Of a DNA stretch of 11,134 bases, positions 1 through 6,836 are shown piece after piece. The stretch spans positions 51,168 to 62,301 of the forward strand of contig PBVO01000061.1 of the NCBI GenBank assembly GCA_002729015.1. Direction: 5' to 3'. Both the position numbers and the translations under genes were made by a program. The notes below the pieces were generated by a model. That model saw only the letters and a list, made by a program, of their open reading frames with translations. It was not told where the DNA came from and made no database searches. Position 1 is the stretch's first letter, and each line of letters begins with the position of its first letter. Source of the DNA: Candidatus Poribacteria bacterium. GTDB taxonomy: Bacteria > Poribacteria > WGA-4E > UBA9662.

Positions 1-321
1 GGTGGGTTAAATAATGTTCCCTTTCAGATCGAGTGTAATTTAACTCCGGGTGGAATTTTGGATACGGACAGTATGACTTGCGAAGGAAAATTAGGAAATA
101 CAGTTTTTCTGAAAAGTGGATGGGCTCGTTATACGATCGGCGAAGATTGTATTCATATCGGACCTGGTAATAAAGTACATCAGATGTGGAAAATGCGTAA
201 TAGTGAAGTCAATGATAAATTGTTTCGCTTACTAATCACTGACATGACGCCAATTAGAAGAAAGTTAGCAATTCGTTGCGGTGAATGGTCGGAAGCACAA
301 CAAAATTGGCAGGACACGTAA
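1..321 (+). CDS. 3' end of an unrecognised protein gene (partial)
   Basis: The frame is open from the first base of the window to a TAA at 319-321, so this is the C-terminal 106 residues of a longer protein whose start lies upstream. A TTG at 58 could be read as a start, but the reading frame continues in front of it and reads like protein (G-G-L-N-N-V-P-F-Q-I-E-C), so a truncated gene is more likely. The fragment has short alternating hydrophobic stretches (T-V-F-L-K-S-G-W, C-I-H-I-G-P-G-N, F-R-L-L-I-T-D-M-T-P) that suggest a beta-rich fold, and it ends in a polar tail. There are four cysteines and no membrane segment or signal. I do not recognise the family. It points the same way as the sulfatase downstream, and no terminator is visible between them, so the two may share a transcript. 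Confidence 0.7.
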   Translation, partial: GGLNNVPFQIECNLTPGGILDTDSMTCEGKLGNTVFLKSGWARYTIGEDCIHIGPGNKVHQMWKMRNSEVNDKLFRLLITDMTPIRRKLAIRCGEWSEAQQNWQDT

Positions 322-335
322 TAGTAAACAATCGA

Positions 336-449
336 ATGACAAAAGTCAAAACGAATCTACATGAGGCGCTTATATTGGATATCCTTACTAAATTTGATAT
401 TGATGACTACATAATTACTCGGTATACTGAAGCTAGGACAGGTAATTAA
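336..449 (+). CDS. Possible small ORF, 37 codons, doubtful
   Basis: An ATG-to-TAA frame lies between the upstream gene fragment and the sulfatase. It would encode a 37-residue acidic-to-neutral peptide (M-T-K-V-K-T-N-L-H-E-A-L-I-L-D-I-L-T-K-F and onward) whose middle could form one amphipathic helix. No Shine-Dalgarno sequence precedes the ATG, and a good candidate sigma-70 promoter for the sulfatase (400-428) lies inside it, which argues against coding. It could equally be the decayed remnant of an older gene. Function unknown. Confidence 0.2.
   Translation: MTKVKTNLHEALILDILTKFDIDDYIITRYTEARTGN
400..428 (+). promoter_or_regulatory. Candidate sigma-70 promoter for the sulfatase gene
   Basis: TTGATG at 400-405 and TATACT at 423-428 are separated by exactly 17 bases. 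They match the -35 and -10 consensus at four and five of six positions. Initiation would fall near 435, leaving a leader of about 25 bases before the GTG at 460. In AT-rich DNA such matches arise by chance, so this is tentative. Confidence 0.35.
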
Positions 450-459
450 ATGTGAGTAT

Positions 460-1773
460 GTGCACGTGCCAAAAGTAGACAAACCGAATATCCTATTTGT
501 TTTAGCTGATGATCTCGGCTGGGGAGACGTTAGTTATCATGGCTCAGATATCCGAACGCCAGCTATTGATCGATTAGCAGAATCAGGTATCCAACTGGAA
601 CAGCACTATGTTTGTCCCATGTGTACACCAACACGTGTGTCATTTTTGACCGGCCGATATCCAGGCCGGTTCGGACGACGTGCAACTACCCCCTCTAATC
701 CACCAGTATTACCAGACAACTACGAGACATTAGCAACTTCTTTGAGAAACAATGGTTATGACACGGGACTCTTCGGCAAGTGGCATCTTGGTTCCTCTCC
801 ACAGTTTGGTCCAAATCACTTTGGTTTCAACACTTCTTACGGTAGTTTAGCTGGTGGCGTTGACCCTTACAATCATCACTACAAACGTGGTGAATTCTCT
901 CAGACTTGGCATCGAAATTGTCAGCTGATTAAACAATCTGGACATGTAACAGATCTCATCACTGATGAGGCGATAAAATGGTTAGTTGGGCGAGAAAAAC
1001 CGTGGTTTTGTTATGTACCATTTACTGCTGTCCATGTGCCCATAAAGGCTCCACAAAAGTGGCTTGACCAATACCAATTCTCTACCTATGATGATGACCC
1101 ATTAAAAGATCAGTCATTCAAAAGATATGCTGCTTACACCAGCCAAATGGATTCCGCAGTGGGAAGATTAATAGAAGTATTGGAATGCCTCAACCAACGA
1201 GATAACACAATAATTATTTTTAGTTCAGACAATGGGGCTATTTCGAGCGCTAGACTTCATAGTAGCGATCAATACCCTGGTTGGCAGGAAGAACAACCAA
1301 AATTGGGAAGCAATAAACCATTTCGTGGTCAAAAAGCACAGCTTTACGAAGGTGGGATTCGAACACCAACTATAATCAACTGGAGAGGAAAATTGTCGCC
1401 CAGTGTTTGTCTCCAACCGCTACATATTGCGGATTGGATGCCAACATTAACCAATTTGGCTGACTGCAAACTCAATCATGATCCAAAGTGGGATGGTGTA
1501 GATATTTGGCCAGTGATTGCAGAAGGGGAAAAGGTTGATAATCGAGTTTTGTTTTGGAATTTCAAGGGTACGCAATTTTGTCTTCGGCAGGGGAACTGGA
1601 AATTGATTACAACCGATGGCATGTCAGCAAGCGATAGTCAGCTATATCATATTGAAAGCGATCCGTATGAAACAACGGATCTGTCCCTGGGAAGGCCGGA
1701 AATCGTCAAACAACTACTAGATCAAGTGACTCAACAAAGGAAACTAGACGGTATATCACAGCGCAATGAATAA
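460..1773 (+). CDS. Type I sulfatase (formylglycine-dependent, arylsulfatase-like)
   Basis: The 437-residue protein hydrolyses a sulfate ester, probably on a sulfated sugar or aryl substrate; the exact substrate cannot be read from the sequence. It belongs to the alkaline phosphatase-like S1 sulfatases. Visible active-site parts are the metal-binding Asp17-Asp18 (V-L-A-D-D-L-G-W-G-D), the signature C55-T-P-T-R59 with T-G-R66, in which Cys55 would be converted to formylglycine, G-K107-W-H109-L-G, His192 (A-V-H-V-P), Asp257-Asn258 (S-S-D-N-G) and Lys292 before Y-E-G-G-I-R-T-P. The signature has Thr where Ser is usual. The GTG at 460 is the best start: the next in-frame stop upstream is at 412-414, there is no ATG between, and the out-of-frame ATG at 458 stops quickly. 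No good ribosome binding site is seen. The catalytic fold begins by residue 9, so there is no signal peptide. At 437 residues it is on the short side for the family. No maturase (FGE or anaerobic type) is encoded in the window. Confidence 0.93.
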   Translation: MHVPKVDKPNILFVLADDLGWGDVSYHGSDIRTPAIDRLAESGIQLEQHYVCPMCTPTRVSFLTGRYPGRFGRRATTPSNPPVLPDNYETLATSLRNNGYDTGLFGKWHLGSSPQFGPNHFGFNTSYGSLAGGVDPYNHHYKRGEFSQTWHRNCQLIKQSGHVTDLITDEAIKWLVGREKPWFCYVPFTAVHVPIKAPQKWLDQYQFSTYDDDPLKDQSFKRYAAYTSQMDSAVGRLIEVLECLNQRDNTIIIFSSDNGAISSARLHSSDQYPGWQEEQPKLGSNKPFRGQKAQLYEGGIRTPTIINWRGKLSPSVCLQPLHIADWMPTLTNLADCKLNHDPKWDGVDIWPVIAEGEKVDNRVLFWNFKGTQFCLRQGNWKLITTDGMSASDSQLYHIESDPYETTDLSLGRPEIVKQLLDQVTQQRKLDGISQRNE

Positions 1774-1809
1774 GTAGGAAACCTCAAAAATCAAACAAAG
1801 AACTTATTT

Positions 1810-2619
1810 TTAGGAAGTCAGAAAACTTTTCCATACTAGTTGGGTCGCAAAAGCTAAAACGGCACACACCAGGACTACACGGATCCGTTTGTCGCCTTTT
1901 TCAACTGCCCATTGGCTTCCAACCCAAGCTCCCACGGCATTTCCAAAACCAAGAGCAATACCAAGCCCCCAATCGATGTGTCCGTTTCGGATAAAAATAG
2001 CTAAGGCTACCAGCGTACAAAAAAGTACAACCAACATTTTAAGAGCATTGGTTCTTACTAAGTCAAATCCATTAACGATAGTAAGCGTTGCAATAATCAT
2101 GAATCCTGCACCCGCCTGTATAAATCCCATATATATACCAAGCACGAAAAAAATCAAACCTGCCGTAATTTTTCGCGTTAGACTCAAATTTTGGATCTGT
2201 AGTTGAAATTTTTTAAGAGGATTGAATAATGTAAGAATCAAGACACCAACCATAATACCAGCTAGTACGCGGTTAAAAATAACACCACTCTTATCAATTT
2301 TTCCTAATTTAATTACCAATAGGGTTCCGAAGACTGCTCCTAACATCGCAGGTAATGTGATCAGAATTCCATAACTAAAATCTGAAACTCCTTTCCGGCG
2401 AAAACCGACTACACCAACAATGTTTTGTAGCATAATCGCTAGTCGATTAGTACCATTAGCAATTGTAGCACCTGGTAACCCAAGAAAAATCAAGACAGGT
2501 AAAGTTAGTAGTGAACCACCACCAGCCACCGAATTAAGGAAGCCGGCAAAAATTCCAGTAAAGGTCAGTAAAGCATAGCGAGCAACTGGATGTTCTAATA
2601 GAGAAGTTAAAAAATCCAC
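1810..2619 (-). CDS. TauE/SafE (DUF81) family membrane transporter
   Basis: This 269-residue integral membrane protein has about eight hydrophobic segments (roughly residues 12-30, 34-48, 60-74, 84-104, 116-132, 151-169, 171-210 in two passes, 217-236 and 247-265). It shows the family's two homologous halves, each starting with a glycine-rich turn: G-F-L-N-S-V-A-G-G-G-S near residue 26 and G-F-I-Q-A-G-A-G-F near residue 165, followed by a short N-G-T-N or V-R-T-N-A motif. Members export or import sulfite, sulfoacetate or other small organic anions in the inner membrane; the substrate here is unknown. The start is GTG at 2619-2617, only 10 bases behind the mqnC stop, with no clear ribosome binding site, so translation may depend on the upstream gene. 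The gene converges on a sulfatase, but a shared role in sulfur handling is only a guess. Confidence 0.9.
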   Translation of the reverse strand: MDFLTSLLEHPVARYALLTFTGIFAGFLNSVAGGGSLLTLPVLIFLGLPGATIANGTNRLAIMLQNIVGVVGFRRKGVSDFSYGILITLPAMLGAVFGTLLVIKLGKIDKSGVIFNRVLAGIMVGVLILTLFNPLKKFQLQIQNLSLTRKITAGLIFFVLGIYMGFIQAGAGFMIIATLTIVNGFDLVRTNALKMLVVLFCTLVALAIFIRNGHIDWGLGIALGFGNAVGAWVGSQWAVEKGDKRIRVVLVCAVLAFATQLVWKSFLTS

Positions 2620-2629
2620 GGAATATTTT

Positions 2630-3697
2630 TTAGTTTAGATGTTGATAAAAAAAGTCGCGTTGCTTGGGAGTAAGACCCAATTCACCAACGACTCTTTCGA
2701 TTTCTTCCATCGGCATACAATAAACGGTACCTGCTTGGCTAACTACATTTTCCTCAATCATTGTTCCACCCATGTCGTTGGCTCCAAATTTTAGCGACAA
2801 TTGACCGATTTTAGGACCTTGTGTCACCCAAGAAGACTGAAAATTATCGAAGTTATCTAATACCAATCGCGAAACAGCTAAAGTTTTTAAGTATTCGAAA
2901 CTACCAGCTGGAACAAGATGTTCTAACTGAGTATGATTAGGCTGTAACGACCAACAAATAAAAGCGGTAAAACCGTTGGTTTCGTCTTGTAGCTCACGGA
3001 GTCGAAGTAAGTGCTCCACGCGTTCAGCATAACTTTCTAAGTGACCATACATCATGGTTGCACTTGACCGTAAACCAACCAAATGCCCTTGTCGCATGAC
3101 TTCTAACCATTCATCAGCTGTACACTTTTTCCTGCTAATTGCTTGCCTAGCATGATCTGTTAAAATTTCTGCCCCACCTCCTGGAATGGAGCCAAGTCCA
3201 GCTTCTTGTAACCTGGTCAGTGTCTCGGATAAAGAAATTTTGTTAATTTTGGCAAACCAATCCAATTCAGGTGGCGAAAAACCGTGAATATGGATATCGT
3301 AATTGGACTTTATCCAACGAAGTAAATCTTCATACCATTCAAGTTTTAATGTTGGGTGAAGACCTCCCTGCAATAAAATCTGTACACCACCAAGATCCAA
3401 TGTTTCTTCTATTTTTTCCCCGAGTTCCTCACGAGACATTACATAAGCATCGGGATCAGTTTTATGCCGATAAAAAGCACAAAAATCACAATCGACATAA
3501 CATAAATTAGTATAATTTATATTGCGATCCACGATGTACGTAACGTAGCCATTGGGGTGGAGGCGTTGACGTACCTGATCAGCAGCATTTCCAATAGAGA
3601 TTAAGTCAAAACTTCTGAATAAGGAAAGACTGTCGTCAAAATTGAGACGTTGTCCAGCTAGAGCTTTCTCTAAGATTGGCTGAATTAGTTTATCCAT
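2630..3697 (-). CDS. mqnC: Cyclic dehypoxanthine futalosine synthase, radical SAM
   Basis: The 355-residue enzyme carries out the radical SAM cyclisation of dehypoxanthine futalosine to cyclic dehypoxanthine futalosine in the futalosine route to menaquinone. The radical SAM cluster motif is C66-x3-C70-x2-C73 in N-Y-T-N-L-C-Y-V-D-C-D-F-C-A-F-Y-R. Other blocks typical of MqnC are G-G-V-Q-I-L-L-Q-G-G-L-H-P, F-S-P-P-E, S-I-P-G-G-G-A-E-I-L, T-M-M-Y-G-H-L-E, R-E-L-Q-D-E-T-N-G-F, Q-S-S-W-V-T-Q-G-P-K and F-G-A-N-D-M-G-G-T-M-I-E-E-N-V-V. These favour MqnC over the related MqnE and CofH, and the length is normal. The ATG at 3697-3695 has a weak GAGA-type ribosome site about 8 bases upstream. No other menaquinone gene is in the window, so the pathway genes appear scattered. 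It probably forms an operon with the transporter behind it and perhaps the dioxygenase in front. Confidence 0.93.
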   Translation of the reverse strand: MDKLIQPILEKALAGQRLNFDDSLSLFRSFDLISIGNAADQVRQRLHPNGYVTYIVDRNINYTNLCYVDCDFCAFYRHKTDPDAYVMSREELGEKIEETLDLGGVQILLQGGLHPTLKLEWYEDLLRWIKSNYDIHIHGFSPPELDWFAKINKISLSETLTRLQEAGLGSIPGGGAEILTDHARQAISRKKCTADEWLEVMRQGHLVGLRSSATMMYGHLESYAERVEHLLRLRELQDETNGFTAFICWSLQPNHTQLEHLVPAGSFEYLKTLAVSRLVLDNFDNFQSSWVTQGPKIGQLSLKFGANDMGGTMIEENVVSQAGTVYCMPMEEIERVVGELGLTPKQRDFFYQHLN

Positions 3698-3711
3698 TTT
3701 AATTCTCTTGT

Positions 3712-3740
3712 AATTTAAATTTAGCCTTATCTGATATCAA
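3712..3740 (-). promoter_or_regulatory. Weak candidate promoter for mqnC
   Basis: On the minus strand TTGATA (3740-3735) is followed after 17 bases by TAAATT (3717-3712). The -35 matches five of six positions and the -10 four of six. The implied start point is only about 7 bases before the ATG, too close for the ribosome site to be comfortable. Read-through from the dioxygenase gene is an equally good explanation. Confidence 0.18.
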
Positions 3741-3765
3741 CTTTTAATTTCTAAATACCAAAAAT

Positions 3766-4626
3766 TTATTGACGCTTTGCTTGTGGCCCATGAGCAATGG
3801 GATCCGAACCGATCCATCGCTCGTCTGCGGGTTCAGACGCCGGTTGATAACGAGTATCTAGAGTCAACCTAATTCGATTATTAGGAGACTCATTATCTAA
3901 TGAACAATGCATTGTGTGCATTGTAAACAAAAGCAAATCACCAGCCTCAAAGTCAGTTGTCAGCCACTGGCCACCAAATTGTTTTTGCACTTCCATTGGA
4001 TCCTGAGTATACCATCCACCAAATTGTTGAGTGCTTCGCTCATCATCAACATCAATTGAACCATAGGTGGAAATTAACTGGTTAAACTGATGTGAACCTT
4101 TCAAAATAGCTAAAGAACCTTCAGTCTTAGAAACATCCATTAAGGGAGTCCAACTGGTATGTAGTTGTTTAGAACCGCGCCCCATATAAACCCAATCATA
4201 GTGACAGCCAGTAGCTGTACCAACACTGACGGCTCGTACCCAAATAAAGTCAAAAGCACGAGCGGGTTCACCAAAGAATTGATTATAGAAATCGATCATT
4301 TCACCTCTTTGAGTCAAATTTCTGACGGCTACACCGTTTCGAAGATTCGCTTGATCTACTTTATTTTTCATTTCTAGATCAACACCTTCTCTGATCAGAT
4401 AATTCTCATCGACCGATCCATTCCGGTTCATTTTGATTAGCAATTCATCTCGTGCTGCCTTGACTTTTTCTTTATTTAGTAAACCTCGCAGAAGTAAATA
4501 ACCATCTTCGGTGATTCTTTGTCTAAGTTTTGAAGGAGTATTGAGTAAATCATTCGATGAACGAAGCTCACCAAATTTACTAGGTGACATATCGAACTCG
4601 TTTTTACAAGAGGTCCAAGTCTTCAT
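3766..4626 (-). CDS. Phytanoyl-CoA dioxygenase (PhyH) family oxygenase
   Basis: The 286-residue protein belongs to the Fe(II)/2-oxoglutarate-dependent PhyH family. These enzymes hydroxylate an organic substrate while decarboxylating 2-oxoglutarate; the substrate here is unknown. The iron triad is visible as His142-x-Asp144 (T-G-C-H-Y-D-W-V) and the distal His240 (F-T-M-H-T-M-H-C-S-L-D-N), with Arg251 or Arg253 in R-I-R-L-T-L-D-T-R-Y-Q placed to bind 2-oxoglutarate. An N-terminal block (D-G-Y-L-L-L-R-G-L-L, residues 41-50) is the usual start of the family fold, and G-S-L-A-I-L-K-G-S-H (170-179) is also typical. The length is normal and no signal peptide is seen, so it should be cytoplasmic. 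The ATG at 4626-4624 lacks a strong ribosome site. It is divergent from a VOC protein gene and followed after 68 bases by mqnC. PhyH paralogues are numerous in Poribacteria, so the neighbourhood says little about the substrate. Confidence 0.88.
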   Translation of the reverse strand: MKTWTSCKNEFDMSPSKFGELRSSNDLLNTPSKLRQRITEDGYLLLRGLLNKEKVKAARDELLIKMNRNGSVDENYLIREGVDLEMKNKVDQANLRNGVAVRNLTQRGEMIDFYNQFFGEPARAFDFIWVRAVSVGTATGCHYDWVYMGRGSKQLHTSWTPLMDVSKTEGSLAILKGSHQFNQLISTYGSIDVDDERSTQQFGGWYTQDPMEVQKQFGGQWLTTDFEAGDLLLFTMHTMHCSLDNESPNNRIRLTLDTRYQPASEPADERWIGSDPIAHGPQAKRQ

Positions 4627-4752
4627 TTTGAATTATTGTTTACCCTTTTCCAGTCATTTGAGTTAGTGTTATTTTGAATCTTAATATAATTTGGGGGCAA
4701 TTGCAACAATACCATCAAAGAATCAATTTTTGTTTCTTCTGATTCTAACCTG

Positions 4753-4761
4753 TGCTAAAAT
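4753..4761 (+). promoter_or_regulatory. Extended -10 promoter element for the VOC-protein gene
   Basis: TGC-TAAAAT at 4753-4761 is an extended -10 box with five of six core matches. Initiation would fall near 4768, giving a leader of about 30 bases with a strong ribosome site. No well-spaced -35 is seen: the nearest TTG-containing hexamer is about 20 bases upstream. The 171-base gap must also hold the dioxygenase promoter reading the other way, for which TTGCAA and TAAGAT with a 17-base spacer on the minus strand is a weak candidate. Confidence 0.45.
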
Positions 4762-4784
4762 CTAGTACTGGCAGATGAGATTAT

Positions 4785-4790
4785 AGGAGA
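4785..4790 (+). promoter_or_regulatory. Strong ribosome binding site of the VOC-protein gene
   Basis: AGGAGA lies 7 bases before the ATG at 4798 and fixes that start. It is the clearest Shine-Dalgarno match in the window; several other starts here lack one. Confidence 0.8.
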
Positions 4791-4797
4791 ATATAGA

Positions 4798-5211
4798 ATG
4801 TCGAAGACTAAGTTAGTTCATATTGGGGTTCGGTGTACGAACTTAGAAAAAAGCCTCGTTTTTTGGCGAGATGCCCTAGGTCTGAAAATTAGCCAACAGA
4901 CTGAAAACTGCTTTGATTTGACCGATGGGTTTCACAATTTTCGTGTTTTCCAACACAACGGTCCGGATCGCCCCCAGCATGTTAGTGGTATGCTAGATTA
5001 CCTGCATATCGGAGTTTGTGTGCCGAACTTGGAAGAAGCAGCTGAGCGTTGTTTGGAAATGGGGTTTCAGATATTTTCGGATGGTCTTGGAGGTGAGGAG
5101 GTACTAGATCCACATGACATACAGGATACCGCCTTCAAAGTTGAAGACCCAGATGGTATCACTGTCGATATTACTTGCTCGGACCAACAGTGGCCAGGGA
5201 TAAATATCTAG
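4798..5211 (+). CDS. VOC superfamily (glyoxalase/dioxygenase-like) protein
   Basis: The 137-residue single-domain protein has the two beta-alpha-beta-beta-beta modules of the vicinal oxygen chelate fold. The first opens with K-L-V-H8-I-G-V-R-C-T-N-L-E-K-S-L-x-F-W and A-L-G-L-K, the second with D-Y-L-H70-I-G-V-C-V-P-N-L-E-E-A and ends with V-E-D-P-D-G-I-T-V-D124. Metal ligands are likely His8, His70, Asp124 and a residue near Gln52 on the fourth strand; Asp replaces the more usual Glu at the last position. Members act as lyases, isomerases, ring-cleaving dioxygenases, epimerases or resistance proteins, and the sequence does not decide which. It is probably cytoplasmic and, like most of the fold, dimeric. 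The start is set by the AGGAGA site. It is divergent from the PhyH-family gene, which might indicate a shared pathway, but that is inference. Confidence 0.85.
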   Translation: MSKTKLVHIGVRCTNLEKSLVFWRDALGLKISQQTENCFDLTDGFHNFRVFQHNGPDRPQHVSGMLDYLHIGVCVPNLEEAAERCLEMGFQIFSDGLGGEEVLDPHDIQDTAFKVEDPDGITVDITCSDQQWPGINI

Positions 5212-5234
5212 AAGCCAAAACCGTTTATATACAA

Positions 5235-5270
5235 AAGAGGCTTGCTATATTCTGTCATAGCAAGCCTCTT
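5235..5270. terminator. Bidirectional terminator hairpin between the VOC gene and glnB
   Basis: A perfect 14-bp inverted repeat (AAGAGGCTTGCTAT at 5235-5248 and its exact complement at 5257-5270) encloses an 8-base loop. It lies between two convergent genes, 24 bases after the VOC stop and 29 bases after the glnB stop. Read on the minus strand the stem is followed by CTCTTTTG, a short T tract, so it serves glnB best. Read on the plus strand the U tract is poor. Confidence 0.8.
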
Positions 5271-5298
5271 ACAGTTAGTATTCTATTTCAGAGATAGA

Positions 5299-5664
<366 letters not shown>

Positions 5665-5711
5665 TCAGTTGACTAACTAGTAAGACAGGTATAGAATACG
5701 ACGGTTATTTA

Positions 5712-6719
5712 CTAAACTGTTTTTGTGGTAGAAATAATCGCTGCCGCAATTTTGTAGGGATCTCCATTAGAAGCAGGTCTTCTGTCTTCAAGCCTTCCTT
5801 TCCAACCATCTTCAACCGTATTGACAGGTATCCGGATTGATGCCGTTCTATCAGATTCACCGTAGGAAAACGTATCGATCGATTCAGTTTCGTGTAAACC
5901 TGTCAAACGTTGTTCATTATCTGCACCGTAGACCGATATATGTTTATCGATATTTTCTCCAAACGCCTCACAAATACCTTTGAACAGAGATTCACCGCCA
6001 GTTTCTCTCATTGCTCCGTTAGAAAAGTTGGCATGCATCCCTGACCCATTCCAATCTCCTTTAACTGGCTTAGGATGCCAATTGATTGCAATGCCGTACT
6101 TTTCAGCATTTCTTTCAGCCAGATATCTAGCAACCCAAATCTGATCTCCAGCTTCTTTTGCTCCCTTGGCAAATATCTGAAATTCCCACTGGCCTGTTGC
6201 TACCTCTGCGTTAATTCCTTCAACATTCAACCCCGCATCTAAGCATTGATCAAGGTGAGCTTCAACAATCTCTCGACCGAATGTATTTTTAGCACCTACA
6301 CTACAGTAATAAGGTCCCTGAGGAGCGGGATAGGCAAATGCGGGAAAACCAAGGGGTAATTCAGTTTCTGGGTTCCACAAAAAGTATTCTTGCTCAAAAC
6401 CGAACCAAAAATCGTTATCGTCGTCCTCAATAGTTGCCCGACCATTAGTCTCGTGCGGCGTACCATCGGCGTTCAGTACTTCTGACATTACGAGGTATCC
6501 GTTGAGCCTATCTGGATCTGGGAATATTGCTACGGGCTTTAGAAGACAGTCCGATGAGTCCCCGGAAGCTTGCTCGGTTGAACTACCATCAAAGTTCCAC
6601 ATGGGACAATCTTCTAATTTTCCTGAAAAGTCTTTCTCGATACGTGTTTTGCTTCTAAGACTTTGGGTTGGCTCGAAACCGTCCAACCAAATGTATTCTA
6701 ATTTTGATTTTACGCTCAT
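5712..6719 (-). CDS. glnA: Glutamine synthetase, eukaryotic-type class II (GSII)
   Basis: The 335-residue enzyme makes glutamine from glutamate, ammonia and ATP. It belongs to GSII, the class typical of eukaryotes and known from some bacteria (glnII of rhizobia, actinomycetes), not to the 470-residue GSI. Class markers are W-N-F-D-G-S-S-T (41-48), F-G-F-E109-Q-E111-Y, P-Q-G-P-Y-Y-C-S-V-G-A (133-143), E172-V-A-T-G-Q-W-E179-F-Q, G-D-W-N-G-S-G-M-H229, N-E-Q-R271-L-T-G-L-H-E-T, S-D-R291-T-A-S-I-R296-I-P and L-E311-D-R-R-P-A-S-N-G-D-P-Y. All metal- and nucleotide-binding positions I can align are kept. GSII lacks the GSI adenylylation tyrosine. The ATG at 6719 is the first possible start because an in-frame TAA lies at 6725-6723. 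It leads a probable glnA-glnB operon under a sigma-54-like promoter. Some authors would call it glnII; the GSII class is more certain than the symbol. Confidence 0.94.
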   Translation of the reverse strand: MSVKSKLEYIWLDGFEPTQSLRSKTRIEKDFSGKLEDCPMWNFDGSSTEQASGDSSDCLLKPVAIFPDPDRLNGYLVMSEVLNADGTPHETNGRATIEDDDNDFWFGFEQEYFLWNPETELPLGFPAFAYPAPQGPYYCSVGAKNTFGREIVEAHLDQCLDAGLNVEGINAEVATGQWEFQIFAKGAKEAGDQIWVARYLAERNAEKYGIAINWHPKPVKGDWNGSGMHANFSNGAMRETGGESLFKGICEAFGENIDKHISVYGADNEQRLTGLHETESIDTFSYGESDRTASIRIPVNTVEDGWKGRLEDRRPASNGDPYKIAAAIISTTKTV

Positions 6720-6732
6720 CTGTTAACACAGA

Positions 6733-6737
6733 CCTCC
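6733..6737 (-). promoter_or_regulatory. GGAGG upstream of glnA with long spacing
   Basis: A perfect GGAGG on the minus strand lies 13 bases before the glnA ATG, longer than the usual 5-9. Since an in-frame TAA excludes an earlier start, either translation tolerates this spacing or another element is used. Confidence 0.35.
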
Positions 6738-6801
6738 AAACGAGTTATGTAAATAGTGACCAGAAAACAGGTTGCTTCACCTAACAGCTACACTGTTTAT
6801 G

Positions 6802-6816
6802 GCAATTTATATGCCA
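6802..6816 (-). promoter_or_regulatory. Sigma-54 type promoter of glnA-glnB
   Basis: On the minus strand TGGCAT, five bases, then TTGC places GG and GC exactly as in the -24/-12 consensus TGGCAC-N5-TTGC; only the final C of the first block differs. The predicted start point is near 6790, a leader of about 70 bases. The orientation and position in front of glutamine synthetase fit nitrogen control through an NtrC-like activator. The element is part of a small inverted repeat (TGGCA and TGCCA), so a repressor site is the alternative. I did not find an obvious NtrC consensus dyad (TGCACC-type) upstream. Confidence 0.6.
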
Positions 6817-6836
6817 AATTAAGAACCTAGTTCAAT

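Noticed and set aside
58..60. TTG at 58 as the start of the first gene
   Set aside because: The same frame is open and protein-like from base 1, and no ribosome site precedes the TTG; the gene is cut by the window edge.
458..478. ATG at 458 as the sulfatase start
   Set aside because: That frame meets a TAG within seven codons and is not the sulfatase frame; GTG at 460 is the first workable start.
1782..1814. Possible stem CCT(C)AAAAAT / ATTTTTAGG between the convergent sulfatase and transporter genes
   Set aside because: The stem is almost all A-T with a bulge and a 14-base loop, overlaps the transporter stop codon and is not followed by a T tract; too weak to call a terminator.
1889..2206. 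Plus-strand frame of 105 codons opposite the transporter gene
   Set aside because: It is proline- and serine-rich as expected from the complement of hydrophobic codons, has no ribosome site, and conflicts with a well-supported membrane protein.
6502..6726. Open plus-strand frame opposite the start of glnA
   Set aside because: It lies wholly antisense to a highly conserved enzyme gene and its translation resembles no protein family; it is a shadow of glnA.
6800..6816. Sigma-54 element read on the plus strand, toward dcd
   Set aside because: The inverted repeat gives a partial match in that direction too, but the -12 block is ATGC instead of TTGC and there is no plus-strand gene downstream.
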